64,000 bases of DNA. Origin: VRUE01 sp963698085 (GTDB taxonomy: Bacteria > Actinomycetota > Thermoleophilia > Solirubrobacterales > 70-9). Made by a program: the position numbers and the translations under genes. The notes beneath the pieces were generated by a model, which saw nothing but the letters and a program-made list of their open reading frames with translations, made no database searches and was not told the origin of the DNA. Position 1 is the stretch's first letter, and every line of letters begins with the position of its first letter. Of the stretch, positions 38,724 to 47,787 are shown piece after piece. The DNA lies in assembly GCA_963698085.1 (NCBI GenBank), contig OY969122.1:310001-374000 (forward strand), read 5' to 3'.

Positions 38724-39416
38724 CTAGAAAGGGCTTGGAACGCGTACCACAAGGTCGTCGAAGCTGCCCATCGTTCCCTTGGCGTTGCCGTTCGCGCCAA
38801 GGGAGACGCCCGCGGTGCGGCCCTGCAGCTCACCCGAAGCCGCATCGCTGACATCCGCCACCTGCTGCCTGCCGACAAAGGCGAGAACGCGGCATTTGCC
38901 TTGCTCCGGTCCTTTGGTGATGTTGAACGCTTGCAGGCGAATCTGGTTGGCCTGATTCAGGCCGTTGGTTTTGATCCCCTTCTCTACCGCCAGGTAGGTG
39001 ATCTTGCCGTCGGCGCTGATCCGACGCAGCTGCGCCTTGCGCTGCAGGGGAAAGACGGCGATTTGGTAGCGGGCTCCCTGGGCGCCGGCGCGCAGATTGA
39101 CGGCCAGGAACGCCTGGCGCTGGACCGCTTTCGGCGTGCCCTCGAGCAGGCGAGCGGTGACGGCCACTTCCAGATCACGCCCAATCACCGGCGTCCTGTA
39201 GGCGCACTCCCTGGTTGCTTTGCCGACGAGGACGCGAAAGGCGTGGTCGGAGCCGCCGCGGCCACAGTTATCCCCGATCAGCTTGACGATCTGGGCCCGC
39301 TGGTCCTTCGACTCCATGCCGTTGCGATAGATGCCGATCAGGGCGCCACTCGCGCTCGCGGCGAGGCCGAGGGCCGCAGCGGCGGCGAGGCAGGCAGCTG
39401 CTATTCGCAGTCTCAT
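38724..39416 (-). CDS. Secreted hypothetical protein, possibly lectin-fold
   Basis: A 230-residue protein with an N-terminal signal peptide (RLRIAAACLAAAAALGLAASASG). The mature part is beta-rich, with three cysteines (two probably form a disulfide: NCGRGG and RECAYR) and ends in GSFDDLVVRVPSPF, a pattern common at the end of concanavalin-like jelly rolls. The N-terminal ALIGIYRNGMES resembles the same group. No catalytic residues are recognised. It is a single gene between clpS and the mutase. Confidence 0.6.
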   Translation of the reverse strand: MRLRIAAACLAAAAALGLAASASGALIGIYRNGMESKDQRAQIVKLIGDNCGRGGSDHAFRVLVGKATRECAYRTPVIGRDLEVAVTARLLEGTPKAVQRQAFLAVNLRAGAQGARYQIAVFPLQRKAQLRRISADGKITYLAVEKGIKTNGLNQANQIRLQAFNITKGPEQGKCRVLAFVGRQQVADVSDAASGELQGRTAGVSLGANGNAKGTMGSFDDLVVRVPSPF

Positions 39417-39510
39417 CGTTCGAGCAGCCTAAACACAGCTTCGGGGAAAAGATGCGCATCGTGACGGATGAACGCTGTCTTTCCCGTCAGGCCAAATATC
39501 ATTGGTCACG

Positions 39511-41505
39511 ATGGCCGAGCACCGACTGCCTGAACGCGATCGCCCCTGGGTGATGCGCACCTATGCGGGCCACTCCGACGCCCGCCGCTCAAACGAGCTC
39601 TACAAAGGCAACCTCGCTAAGGGCCAGACCGGCCTCTCGGTCGCCTTCGACCTGCCGACCCAGACCGGCTATGACCCGGACCACGTTCTCGCCCGCGGCG
39701 AGGTCGGCAAGGTCGGCGTCTCGATCGCCCACAAGGGCGACATGCACCAACTCCTCGACGGCATCCCGCTCGACGAGATGAATACCTCGATGACGATCAA
39801 CGCAACCGCCGCCTGGCTGCTCGGCCTCTACGTCACGGTCGCTGAAGAGAACGGCGTCGACCGCGCCGAGCTCAAGGGCACGACCCAGAACGACATCATC
39901 AAGGAGTACCTCTCGCGCGGCACTTACGCCTTCCCGCCCGAGCCCTCGATGCGGTTGATTGCCGACATGGTTGCCTTCTCGGTCAACGAGGTGCCGAGCT
40001 GGAACCCGACCAACATCTGCAGCTACCACCTGCAGGAGGCAGGGGCGACGCCGGTGCAGGAGATCGCCTACGCGCTCTCGACCGGGATCGCCGTACTCGA
40101 CGAAGTCAAGGCCCGCGGCCAGGTTGCCGACGCCGACTTCGCCAAGGTCTTCGGCCGTATCTCCTTCTTCGTCAACGCCGGCATCCGCCTGGTCGAGGAG
40201 ATCGCCAAGCTGCGCGCGATGGGCCGGCTCTGGAACGAGATCGGCCGCGAGCGCTACGGCGTCAGCGACGAGAAGATGCTGCGCTTCCGCTACGGCGTCC
40301 AGGTCAACTCGCTCGGCCTTACCGAGGCCCAGCCGGAGAACAACATCCAGCGGATCGTGCTCGAGGCGCTGGCGGTAACCCTGAGTCGCGACGCCCGCGC
40401 GCGGGCCCTCCAGCTGCCCGCCTGGAACGAGGCGATGGGCCTCCCCCGCCCTTGGGACCAGCAGTGGAGCCTGCGCATCCAGCAGGTGCTTGCCAACGAG
40501 ACCGACCTGCTCGAGTACCCCGACATCTTCGAGGGCTCACTGGTAATGGATGGCCTGGTCGAGGAGCTGGCCGAGGGAGCTCGGACCGAGATGACGGTGG
40601 TCGAGGAGCACGGCGGCGCGGTAGCCGCCGTCCCCTACATGAAGGCGCGCCTGGTCGAGTCCCACCGCGAGCGCGTGGCGCGGATCGAGAGTGGCGAGCA
40701 GAAAGTGATCGGCCAGAACAGCTTCACCGAGAGCGAGGATTCGCCGCTGACCGCCGGCGCCGACGGCGGCATCCTAACCCCCGACCCAGAGGTTGAGCGC
40801 GAACGGATCGAGGCGCTTGAGCAGTGGAAGGCAGAGCGTGACGAGGACGCGGTCCAATCAGCGCTGCAGGAGCTTGGCCGCATCGCTGCGGATGAGGCCG
40901 CCAACGTGATGCCGGCGACGATCGCCGCGGCGAAGGCCGGGGCGACGACCGGCGAGTGGGCCGCGGTGCTGCGCGACGCCTTCGGCGCCTACCGCGCGCC
41001 GACCGGGGTCGACGGCGCCGCGCCTCCCGGCGACCGCGAAGAGCTGGCGGCGATCCGCAGCAGGGTCGACGAGGTCTCCGCGCGGATCGGCCACCGGATC
41101 AAGATCCTTGTCGGCAAGCCCGGCCTCGACGGCCATTCGAACGGCTCCGAGCAGATCGCCCTGCGGGCTCGCGACGCCGGCATGGAGGTGATCTACCAAG
41201 GCATCCGGCTGACGCCTGAGGAGATAGCGGAGTCGGCGCTACAGGAGGACGTCGACGTGGTCGGCCTCTCAATCCTCTCCGGCTCTCACCTGGAGCTGGT
41301 CCCAGAGGTCGTGCGGCGGCTGCGAGGCGAGGGGGTCGAGGTCCCGGTGGTCGCCGGCGGCATCATTCCGCCGGCCGATGCCGAGCGCCTACGCGAAGCC
41401 GGCGTCGACGGCGTCTACACGCCTAAGGACTTCGACATCAACAAGATCATGGGCGAGATCGTCTCCCTGGTCGAGCAGCGCGCGACGGCCGGCGCCGCCG
41501 CCTGA
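39511..41505 (+). CDS. ecm: Methylmalonyl/ethylmalonyl-CoA mutase family protein with B12 domain
   Basis: A 664-residue single-chain acyl-CoA mutase. The TIM-barrel part has TYAGHSDARRSNELYKGNLAKGQTGLSVAFDLPTQTGYDPDH, FDLPTQ, NTSMTINATA and the later EIGRERYGV; the C-terminal cobalamin domain has KPGLDGHSNG (DxHxxG, His ligand to cobalt), LSILSGSH and VVAGGIIPP. The arrangement matches MeaA/ethylmalonyl-CoA mutase rather than the two-subunit methylmalonyl enzyme. With ccr 1.4 kb upstream this fits the ethylmalonyl-CoA pathway for acetyl-CoA assimilation. The start is ATG 39511; an upstream TTG at 39502 is less likely. Confidence 0.9.
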   Translation: MAEHRLPERDRPWVMRTYAGHSDARRSNELYKGNLAKGQTGLSVAFDLPTQTGYDPDHVLARGEVGKVGVSIAHKGDMHQLLDGIPLDEMNTSMTINATAAWLLGLYVTVAEENGVDRAELKGTTQNDIIKEYLSRGTYAFPPEPSMRLIADMVAFSVNEVPSWNPTNICSYHLQEAGATPVQEIAYALSTGIAVLDEVKARGQVADADFAKVFGRISFFVNAGIRLVEEIAKLRAMGRLWNEIGRERYGVSDEKMLRFRYGVQVNSLGLTEAQPENNIQRIVLEALAVTLSRDARARALQLPAWNEAMGLPRPWDQQWSLRIQQVLANETDLLEYPDIFEGSLVMDGLVEELAEGARTEMTVVEEHGGAVAAVPYMKARLVESHRERVARIESGEQKVIGQNSFTESEDSPLTAGADGGILTPDPEVERERIEALEQWKAERDEDAVQSALQELGRIAADEAANVMPATIAAAKAGATTGEWAAVLRDAFGAYRAPTGVDGAAPPGDREELAAIRSRVDEVSARIGHRIKILVGKPGLDGHSNGSEQIALRARDAGMEVIYQGIRLTPEEIAESALQEDVDVVGLSILSGSHLELVPEVVRRLRGEGVEVPVVAGGIIPPADAERLREAGVDGVYTPKDFDINKIMGEIVSLVEQRATAGAAA

Positions 41506-41543
41506 GCGCTCGCACCCAGCGTCGAATTGCGGCCCGCGCCACA

Positions 41544-42119
41544 ATGGAACCCATGAGCGAGCTCAACGGGGACCGCTCGGCCTGGCTGCGCTGCTACCGC
41601 TGCTGGTCCCAGAACCTAGAGATCCAGATCCACTACGACGCGATTCGTCGCGTCGACCCCGAGACGGGAATCCCGGCCGAAGGGATCGATGAAGTGCAGG
41701 AATCGGTTGTGCAGTGCCTCGACTGCATGCACGACCAGCCCCACCTGACTTTCCAGGACGACCGCGTCGTCCCGATCGAGGACCGCTGGGAACGAATGGT
41801 TGCCGGCACGCCGTGGGTCGCCTCTTGCACGGTCACCGTCGACCAGGACCGGGTCGAGAGCTGCGCCGGCCCGGAAGCGGCCGAGCTGCTCGCCTACGGG
41901 GCCCTCGGCGAGGCCGGCGTGCGCGAGTTCTTCGCCCATGTCCGCTTCCACAAGCACGATGACGAGCGGATCGTTGTCCACATGCTGGTCGAGTTCTACG
42001 CCCGCTCAGCCGAGGAGGCGACCGAGGTGCTCGAGGCAGCCGCCCACGGCCCGCTCGAGATCACCTCGCTGGCGGAGGAGTCGCGCCCGCCGGCACACGC
42101 TTCAGACGAGGCGCACTGA
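41544..42119 (+). CDS. Hypothetical protein with CxxC pairs
   Basis: A 191-residue acidic protein. Two cysteine pairs, CYRC and CLDC, about 40 residues apart, suggest a zinc ribbon at the N-terminus. The C-terminal half (VASCTVTVDQDRVESCAG...EFFAHVRFHKHDDERIVVHMLVEFYARSAEEATEV) looks like an alpha/beta domain. The start is ATG 41544 or ATG 41553. It lies between the mutase and the polysaccharide locus and may be the last gene of the mutase unit. I do not recognise the family. Confidence 0.6.
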   Translation: MEPMSELNGDRSAWLRCYRCWSQNLEIQIHYDAIRRVDPETGIPAEGIDEVQESVVQCLDCMHDQPHLTFQDDRVVPIEDRWERMVAGTPWVASCTVTVDQDRVESCAGPEAAELLAYGALGEAGVREFFAHVRFHKHDDERIVVHMLVEFYARSAEEATEVLEAAAHGPLEITSLAEESRPPAHASDEAH

Positions 42120-42159
42120 GCCGGGCTTCAGGCGCCGGTCGCCCGACGATACTTAGCCC

Positions 42160-43482
42160 GTGAAGCGGCTCTCGAGGTTCAAACGGGGCTTCGTCTCGAC
42201 CTTCGCGCTCGACATCGTGGCGCGTAGCATGAGCGCGTTGACGCTGGTACTGCTGCTGCGCGCCCTTGACGTCGAGGACTTCGCTTTCATCGTGCTGCTC
42301 TTCAACGTCGGCAGGTTCCTGGGCAGCGCGGCGACGGGCGGGATACGCCTGCGCTACACGCGACTCGAGGCGGAGCGGGTGTCGCGGGGGCACGAGGAAC
42401 CCTCGGCCTTTTACTCCACCCTGCTCAGCGGTAACGGGCTGGTGCTCGCGGCGGGCCTCCTTGGCCTCGCGGGTGCGACCGCGCTGGGGGTCGGCGAGGA
42501 CAGCGGCGAACGGCTCGCCTTCATCGCCCTGGGCACCGCCTTCACCTTGGGCAGCGCCACCGTGGAACTGGCGACCTTCCACTACCAAGCGCAGCTCGCC
42601 TTCATGCGTGCCGGCCTGATCCAAGTCGCTCGCGCAATCGTGCAGCTGGCCGTGGCGGCGATGGCGACGGTCGGTCTACTGAAGTCTGGCACGGTGGTGG
42701 CGCTCTACCTGGCGATCACGACCTGCCTGGTTGCGGCAATCGTCGCCGGCCCGCTCGTCCGTTCGACCTGGGGATCGACCCACGGCAGGGAGGGGCGCTT
42801 CGGCTTCGGCAGGGAGTCCGCGTCCCTGACCCTCTACTCACTCGCCTCCGCGGGCTGGGCGTACATCGACCTCTTCCTCGTCGCAGCCCTGCTCAACGAC
42901 GTCGCCGTCGCCGCCTATGGCATCGCGCTCCGCTATATGTCGATCGTCATCGGACCCGTTCCGGCGATGGTCTCGGTGCTGCGCGTTCGAACCGCGCAGA
43001 GCGACATAATCGACTCCGATGAGGCGCAGATCGCGATGATGAAGCGCTGGGCGAAGCAGTCCGGACCGCCCACTGCGGCGGTCCTGGGGGTCGCGGCGAT
43101 CGCGGCGATCTGGGTGATCCCCTGGCTCGACGGCGGCCGCTACCCGGACTCCGTGCCGATCTTCCAGGTGCTGATGGTCGTCGCCTTCGCCCAACTGGTG
43201 ACGCTGCCGAACTCGAGCCTCTTGATCACCCAGGAGCGCTACACCACGCTGGCCTGGGTCAACGCGGTCGCGATCGGCGTGAACGTCGTCGTCGCCGCGA
43301 TCGCCGCCGAGCTGTTCGGCGTGATCGGCATCGCGGCAGCGCTGGCGGTCGTGACGATCGGCCAGGTCTCGATCGTCACCTATCTGGCGGCACACCCGCC
43401 GCCACGAGACCCAAGCCTGAGGAACAAAACGGGGCGCGCCACGCCCCTGCCGGAAGATCCGTCCGCTCCAGTTGGCAGATAA
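42160..43482 (+). CDS. Wzx-type oligosaccharide flippase
   Basis: A 440-residue polytopic membrane protein with about 12 helices and the MATE/MOP-fold pattern of polysaccharide exporters (FVSTFALDIVARSMSALTLVLLLRALDVEDFAFIVLLFNVGRF at the start). It would flip undecaprenyl-linked repeat units across the membrane. It starts at GTG 42160. Its stop is 7 bp before the heparinase-family gene, so both are one transcript. It is the first gene of the polysaccharide locus. Confidence 0.85.
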   Translation: MKRLSRFKRGFVSTFALDIVARSMSALTLVLLLRALDVEDFAFIVLLFNVGRFLGSAATGGIRLRYTRLEAERVSRGHEEPSAFYSTLLSGNGLVLAAGLLGLAGATALGVGEDSGERLAFIALGTAFTLGSATVELATFHYQAQLAFMRAGLIQVARAIVQLAVAAMATVGLLKSGTVVALYLAITTCLVAAIVAGPLVRSTWGSTHGREGRFGFGRESASLTLYSLASAGWAYIDLFLVAALLNDVAVAAYGIALRYMSIVIGPVPAMVSVLRVRTAQSDIIDSDEAQIAMMKRWAKQSGPPTAAVLGVAAIAAIWVIPWLDGGRYPDSVPIFQVLMVVAFAQLVTLPNSSLLITQERYTTLAWVNAVAIGVNVVVAAIAAELFGVIGIAAALAVVTIGQVSIVTYLAAHPPPRDPSLRNKTGRATPLPEDPSAPVGR

Positions 43483-43489
43483 AGGCGCG

Positions 43490-45385
43490 ATGAGCAAGCT
43501 TCGGCGGCTGAGGGAAGTCGGGCCCGGCGCGGCGGTTCGGGCGGCTTCGAGGCGTGCAGCGAAACGGGTGAAGGGAAGCTGGCTCAACTGGCGACGCAGG
43601 CGGAGCCCGCTGCGGGCAAACGCTGCAGAAGTCCGCTCCGCGCTCGGCGGCCTCAGCTTCGAGGAGGCGCTGCGTGGCCCGGCGCTGGCGGCGCTGCCCA
43701 GCGTGGCCGATTTCGAGCGTTCGCTACCCGGGCTCGACGAGGCGCAGCGTCGCGACCTGCTCGAGCGCGCCGACGCGGTCGCCGCGCATCGCTTCGACCT
43801 GCTCGGCTCGGGGCCCGTCGAGCTGGGACCCGTGATCGACTGGAGCCGTGACTTCAAGACCGGCCGGCGCTGGCCGCTATTGCATCGCCTGCTGTTGAGG
43901 ACGTTCCATCGCGACCGCTCCGACGTCAAGGTCCCTTGGGAGCTCTCGCGCTTCCAACACCTGCCGCTGCTTGCCGCCGCCTTCGTCCTCACCGGCGAGC
44001 TCCGCTACGTAGACGAGATCGGCGAGCAGCTGGACAGCTGGATTGCCAGCAACCCGGTCGAGATGGGGGTCAACTGGCTCTGCACGATGGACGTCGCGAT
44101 CAGGGCCACGAACTGGATCGCGGCCCTGGCGATCTGCGCCCACGAGGCCGCGCGGCTCCCCTGGGCCCCTCGCGTCGCCGAGAGCCTGCTCCTGCACGGG
44201 CGCTTCATCCGCACTCACCTGGAGACGGACGGGCCGCGGACCAACCACTATCTCTCCGACGTCGCCGGCCTGATCGTCATCGCGGGACTCTTCGCGCGGG
44301 GAAAAGAGGGTGAGGATTGGGGACGCTGGGCGACCGACGAGCTGATCGCCGAGATGGAGACCCAGGTGCGCAGCGACGGCTGCGACCACGAGGCCTCGAT
44401 TCCCTACCACCGCCTCGTCTCGGAGCTGTTCATCTGCGGCACGCAAGCCGGCGATTCGCTCCGCCCCGGCACCTTTCCCGACGGATACCGGGAACGGCTC
44501 GACCGGATGCTCGAGTTCACCGCCGCCTACACCCGCCCCGACGGCTTAGCGCCGCAGGTCGGCGACAACGACGACGGGCGCTTCCTCCCACTCGGTGACT
44601 ACGGCGCCGACTTCCGCTCCCATACCCACCTCTTCCGGCAAGCCTTGCGTCCATATCGCCCGGCGACGGACTCGGCGGCCTTTGCCGCCGGCGGCTACTA
44701 CGTCATGCGCCACGGTGACCTCTACGTGCTCGCGCGCTGCGGCGACACCGGGATCTTCGGGCTCGGCGGCCATGCCCACAACGATCAGCTTTCCTTCGAG
44801 CTGTGCTGCGGCGATGTACCGCTGATCGAGGACCCCGGCGTCGGCACCTATTACGAGGACGAAGAGGAACGAATGCGGTTCCGCTCGACCGGCTACCACG
44901 CGACCCTTCGCGTCGACGGCGGAGAGCAGAATGAGCTGCCGCCGTGGCCGCGCTTCCCGATCGGCAACCGCAGTCGCGCCGAGGCGATTGAATGGGAGGC
45001 CGGACCGGGGCGAACGGTGTTCGCCGGCCGCCACAATGGCTTCGAGCATCTGCCGGACCCGGCGATCCACCAGCGCCGCCTCGAGCTCGATGGCGGCGAG
45101 CGCCGCCTGACGGTCGTTGACACCGTGATCGCCAATGCCGAGCACCAGCTCGACTGGGCTTTCCCGCTGGGCCCCTGCGACAGCGCATCGGCGAGTGGCG
45201 GCGAGGCCCGGGTCGAGTTCGGCTCGCTCCGCCTCTCAATCGAGAGCGAAGGTGCCGAGCTGCGGGTCGAGGAGGGCGGTTACTCCCCTGGCTACGGCCG
45301 CAGCGAACCGCGGCCCTTCATCAGCGCCCACGCCCGCAGCAAACCCGGAGAGCAGGCGACGACGTTCCACCTGCGGGTCGAGTAG
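43490..45385 (+). CDS. Heparinase II/III family protein
   Basis: A 631-residue protein. The N-terminal two thirds is an alpha/alpha toroid with NWLCTMDVAIRATNWI, TNHYLSDVAGL (251-261) and CDHEASIPYHRLV (298-310); the C-terminal beta-sandwich opens with the hallmark GGHAHNDQLSFEL (426-438). These match heparinase II/III and oligo-alginate lyase families, which break uronate polymers by elimination. No signal peptide or membrane segment is seen; the N-terminus is very basic, so the protein should be cytoplasmic, which is odd for a degradative lyase. Coupled to the flippase (7-bp gap, AAAGG site), it may edit or recycle polymer inside the cell. Confidence 0.85.
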   Translation: MSKLRRLREVGPGAAVRAASRRAAKRVKGSWLNWRRRRSPLRANAAEVRSALGGLSFEEALRGPALAALPSVADFERSLPGLDEAQRRDLLERADAVAAHRFDLLGSGPVELGPVIDWSRDFKTGRRWPLLHRLLLRTFHRDRSDVKVPWELSRFQHLPLLAAAFVLTGELRYVDEIGEQLDSWIASNPVEMGVNWLCTMDVAIRATNWIAALAICAHEAARLPWAPRVAESLLLHGRFIRTHLETDGPRTNHYLSDVAGLIVIAGLFARGKEGEDWGRWATDELIAEMETQVRSDGCDHEASIPYHRLVSELFICGTQAGDSLRPGTFPDGYRERLDRMLEFTAAYTRPDGLAPQVGDNDDGRFLPLGDYGADFRSHTHLFRQALRPYRPATDSAAFAAGGYYVMRHGDLYVLARCGDTGIFGLGGHAHNDQLSFELCCGDVPLIEDPGVGTYYEDEEERMRFRSTGYHATLRVDGGEQNELPPWPRFPIGNRSRAEAIEWEAGPGRTVFAGRHNGFEHLPDPAIHQRRLELDGGERRLTVVDTVIANAEHQLDWAFPLGPCDSASASGGEARVEFGSLRLSIESEGAELRVEEGGYSPGYGRSEPRPFISAHARSKPGEQATTFHLRVE

Positions 45386-45418
45386 ACCTCAGTTCGCTAG
45401 AACATCCGTCCAGAACGC

Positions 45419-45433
45419 TTGACGAACGGTCAA
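45419..45433. promoter_or_regulatory. Inverted repeat before first lyase paralog
   Basis: TTGACGAACGGTCAA is a perfect inverted repeat (arms TTGAC/GTCAA, 5-bp spacer) located 32 bp before the GTG start. It could be an operator or contain a -35 box; no regulator is known. Confidence 0.35.
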
Positions 45434-45464
45434 CTGAAGGCCGCGGGAACCCGACCCCCGGCAT

Positions 45465-46439
45465 GTGCCACGTACCGCTCTCAGCAAGGTTCTCGTCCTC
45501 GTCGCCGCCAGCCTCTTGGCGCTCTCATCTGGCGCGGCCACCGCTCTCGCGGGGTCGCAGTCCGCTCAGCAAGCAGCTGATCGCGCCGGCGCCAGTGCCA
45601 GCAAGAGCCGGGACGGGGGCCGGAAGGCCCACAAAGCCGCGCGGCGCAATGCACGCCGGGCCAAGCAGCGGCGGCGTGCCGCCCGTCGACGCCTGCTGAG
45701 GCAGCGCCGGCAAAGCGCAAGGCGCGGCGTCAGCGACCGGGTCGCCTTGACCGGCAAAAAGGTGAAGGTGCCGAGTGAGAACCCCGAGATCCTCTTCCGC
45801 GGCGACTTCGAGTCCGGCTTCGACGGTTGGCACGTACAGTCCCTCTCCTATCGAGCGAATCTCTTCTCCGGCGGGACCTTCCAGGGCAGCGGCGCGGCGC
45901 GCTTCGAGGTCCAAGACGGCGACGTCGAGCCGGAGACCGGCTCGCCCCGCTCAGAGGTCTCTGGGCCGACCTACAACGAGGGCGAAGACCTCTACTTCCG
46001 CGACGCGATCCGCATCCCCGCCGCCAGCAGCTACGACGGCGCCTGGCAGATCGTCCAGCAGCTGCACGAGGAGAACTGGGGCGGTTCGCCCGGCATCGCC
46101 GTCTTCCTCGACTCCGACGACGCGCTGAAACTGGGGCGCGGCGATGGTGACGCCACCTACTGGGAGAGCGAGCCCCTCCAGCGCGACCGCTGGTATGACC
46201 TCGTCTACCGGGTCTACCTCTCGCGTGACTCCAGCGCCGGCTTCGTCGAAGTTTGGCTGAACGGGGTGCAGCAGACCCTCGAGGACGGCGGCACGCGCGC
46301 CTACGGCGAAACGATCCAGACCGCCCAGACGTATCTCAAGGCCGGCATCTATCGCAGCCGGTCCAGCAGCGGCACCAGCCTGGTCGAACACGACAACATC
46401 GTCGTCGGCACCAGCCTCGCCGCCGTGACCGCCGGCTGA
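45465..46439 (+). CDS. Secreted polysaccharide lyase-like protein, paralog 1
   Basis: A 324-residue protein: signal peptide (1-29), a highly basic Arg/Lys segment (about 50-90) that could bind acidic polymer or the envelope, then a jelly-roll domain (109-324). Domain landmarks shared by all four paralogs are RSEVSGPT, EGEDLYFRDAIRIP, WQIVQQLHEENWGGSPGIAVFLD, RWYDLVYRV, GFVEVWLNGVQQT and AGIYRS. The pattern is that of the heparin-lyase-I-like Polysacc_lyase family (Pfam PF14099, from memory). Substrate is unknown. The start is GTG 45465. Confidence 0.8.
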   Translation: MPRTALSKVLVLVAASLLALSSGAATALAGSQSAQQAADRAGASASKSRDGGRKAHKAARRNARRAKQRRRAARRRLLRQRRQSARRGVSDRVALTGKKVKVPSENPEILFRGDFESGFDGWHVQSLSYRANLFSGGTFQGSGAARFEVQDGDVEPETGSPRSEVSGPTYNEGEDLYFRDAIRIPAASSYDGAWQIVQQLHEENWGGSPGIAVFLDSDDALKLGRGDGDATYWESEPLQRDRWYDLVYRVYLSRDSSAGFVEVWLNGVQQTLEDGGTRAYGETIQTAQTYLKAGIYRSRSSSGTSLVEHDNIVVGTSLAAVTAG

Positions 46440-46441
46440 TT

Positions 46442-46500
46442 CCCGATTAGATTCGCGACAATCGGGGTAGGGACTCGACGTATGTTCGAGTAATCCCTAC
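46442..46500 (+). promoter_or_regulatory. Two adjacent hairpins between lyase paralogs 1 and 2
   Basis: CCCGATT/AATCGGG (46442-46466) is followed directly by GTAGGGACTCGA...TCGAGTAATCCCTAC (46467-46500). They could terminate the first gene or form a 5' leader structure of the second, which starts 50 bp later. No T-run follows. Confidence 0.45.
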
Positions 46501-46550
46501 ACTCAGAGGCCGCCCTTTTCGCAACTGCACGCGGCTACAGGGAGCGCCAC

Positions 46551-47753
46551 ATGCGGGATCTGTTGCTCGATATCTGGGATTCCAGTCGGTTCCTCGCCGG
46601 AGCCCTTGTGCTTGCCGTAGCGTTGCTCCTGACCGGGCTGCTGGCGCTGGCGCCGGGGGCTCTCCACGGAGGAGACGGGCGGGTAAACAAGGCGCTGGAC
46701 GGATCGCGCTCCGCCGCACCACCCCCTCAGCGGGGGCTGGCGAGGAAACGCGTCGCCTCGCTCGGCAAGCGCGGGCACCTCTCCCGGCAGGCAGCCGTGG
46801 CACGCCCGACCCGGGGCCAGCCGATCGACGGCGGCCCCGGCAACGCCGACTCCGATAGCCCCGAGCCTGCCAGCCAACTGGTCGCGGCGGTGACGCCGAC
46901 GGCGAACCCCGATGGCCCTGCTGCCCCCACCCCTTCACCCAACCCGCCGGCGGCCCCGAACCCGCCGCCGGCTCTCGAACCGTCGCCTACCCCCGAACCA
47001 GAACCGGGCCCACCGCCCGCCCCCGAACCGCCGCCGGCGCCACCATCACCGCCGCCCCCGCCGCCGCCCGCGCCGGAGCCGCCCGAAGCGAGCGGTGAGG
47101 TCCTCTTCAAAGCGACCTTCGACTCGACCGGCTTCAAAGGGTGGTATGTCCAATCGCTGCCCGGTCGTGCCACGACCACCTCGTCCGACCCCTTCGAAGG
47201 TGGACAGGCGGCGCGCTTCGAAGTCCGTGACGGCGACGTCGAGCCCGACACCGGCTCCGAGCGCTCCGAGGTCTCAGGGCCGACCTTCAACGAGGGCGAA
47301 GACCTCTACATCCGCGACGCGATCCGCATCCCCGCCGGCAACACCTACTCGGCGCCGTGGCAGATCGTCCAGCAGCTGCACGAGGAGAACTGGGGCGGTT
47401 CACCCGGCATCGCCGTCTTTCTCGACAACAAACCGTCGCTCAAACTCGGAGCGGGCGACCCACCCCCCACCTACTGGCAGAGCGCCACGCTCGAAAACGA
47501 CCGCTGGTATGACCTCGTCTACAGGGTGAACCTCTCCCAGGATGCGCAGAGCGGCTTTGTCGAAGTCTGGCTCGACGGCGTCCAACAGACGTTGCTGAAC
47601 GGCCAGACGCGGATGTACGGGCGGACGATCCAGGCGCCGCAGACCTACATCAAGGCCGGCATCTACCGCTCCAAATCGAGCACCGGCACCAGCATCATCG
47701 AACACGACACGATCGTGATCGGCACCAGCCTCGACGCGGTGATGAACGGCTGA
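46551..47753 (+). CDS. Membrane-anchored polysaccharide lyase-like protein, paralog 2
   Basis: A 400-residue protein. Residues 12-35 form an N-terminal membrane anchor (FLAGALVLAVALLLTGLLAL), followed by a basic/Ser-rich stretch, a Pro-rich linker (about 120-180, runs of PPP with Glu) long enough to cross a cell wall, and the conserved lyase-like domain (182-400). It has RSEVSGPTFNEGEDLY, WQIVQQLHEENWGGSPG and AGIYRSKSSTGTS. Compared with paralog 1 the anchor and linker differ entirely while the domain is closely similar, showing module exchange. ACAGGGAG lies shortly before the ATG. Confidence 0.8.
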   Translation: MRDLLLDIWDSSRFLAGALVLAVALLLTGLLALAPGALHGGDGRVNKALDGSRSAAPPPQRGLARKRVASLGKRGHLSRQAAVARPTRGQPIDGGPGNADSDSPEPASQLVAAVTPTANPDGPAAPTPSPNPPAAPNPPPALEPSPTPEPEPGPPPAPEPPPAPPSPPPPPPPAPEPPEASGEVLFKATFDSTGFKGWYVQSLPGRATTTSSDPFEGGQAARFEVRDGDVEPDTGSERSEVSGPTFNEGEDLYIRDAIRIPAGNTYSAPWQIVQQLHEENWGGSPGIAVFLDNKPSLKLGAGDPPPTYWQSATLENDRWYDLVYRVNLSQDAQSGFVEVWLDGVQQTLLNGQTRMYGRTIQAPQTYIKAGIYRSKSSTGTSIIEHDTIVIGTSLDAVMNG

Positions 47754-47787
47754 GCAGCCGCCAAGCCCCTAACCTGTCGCGGCACCC

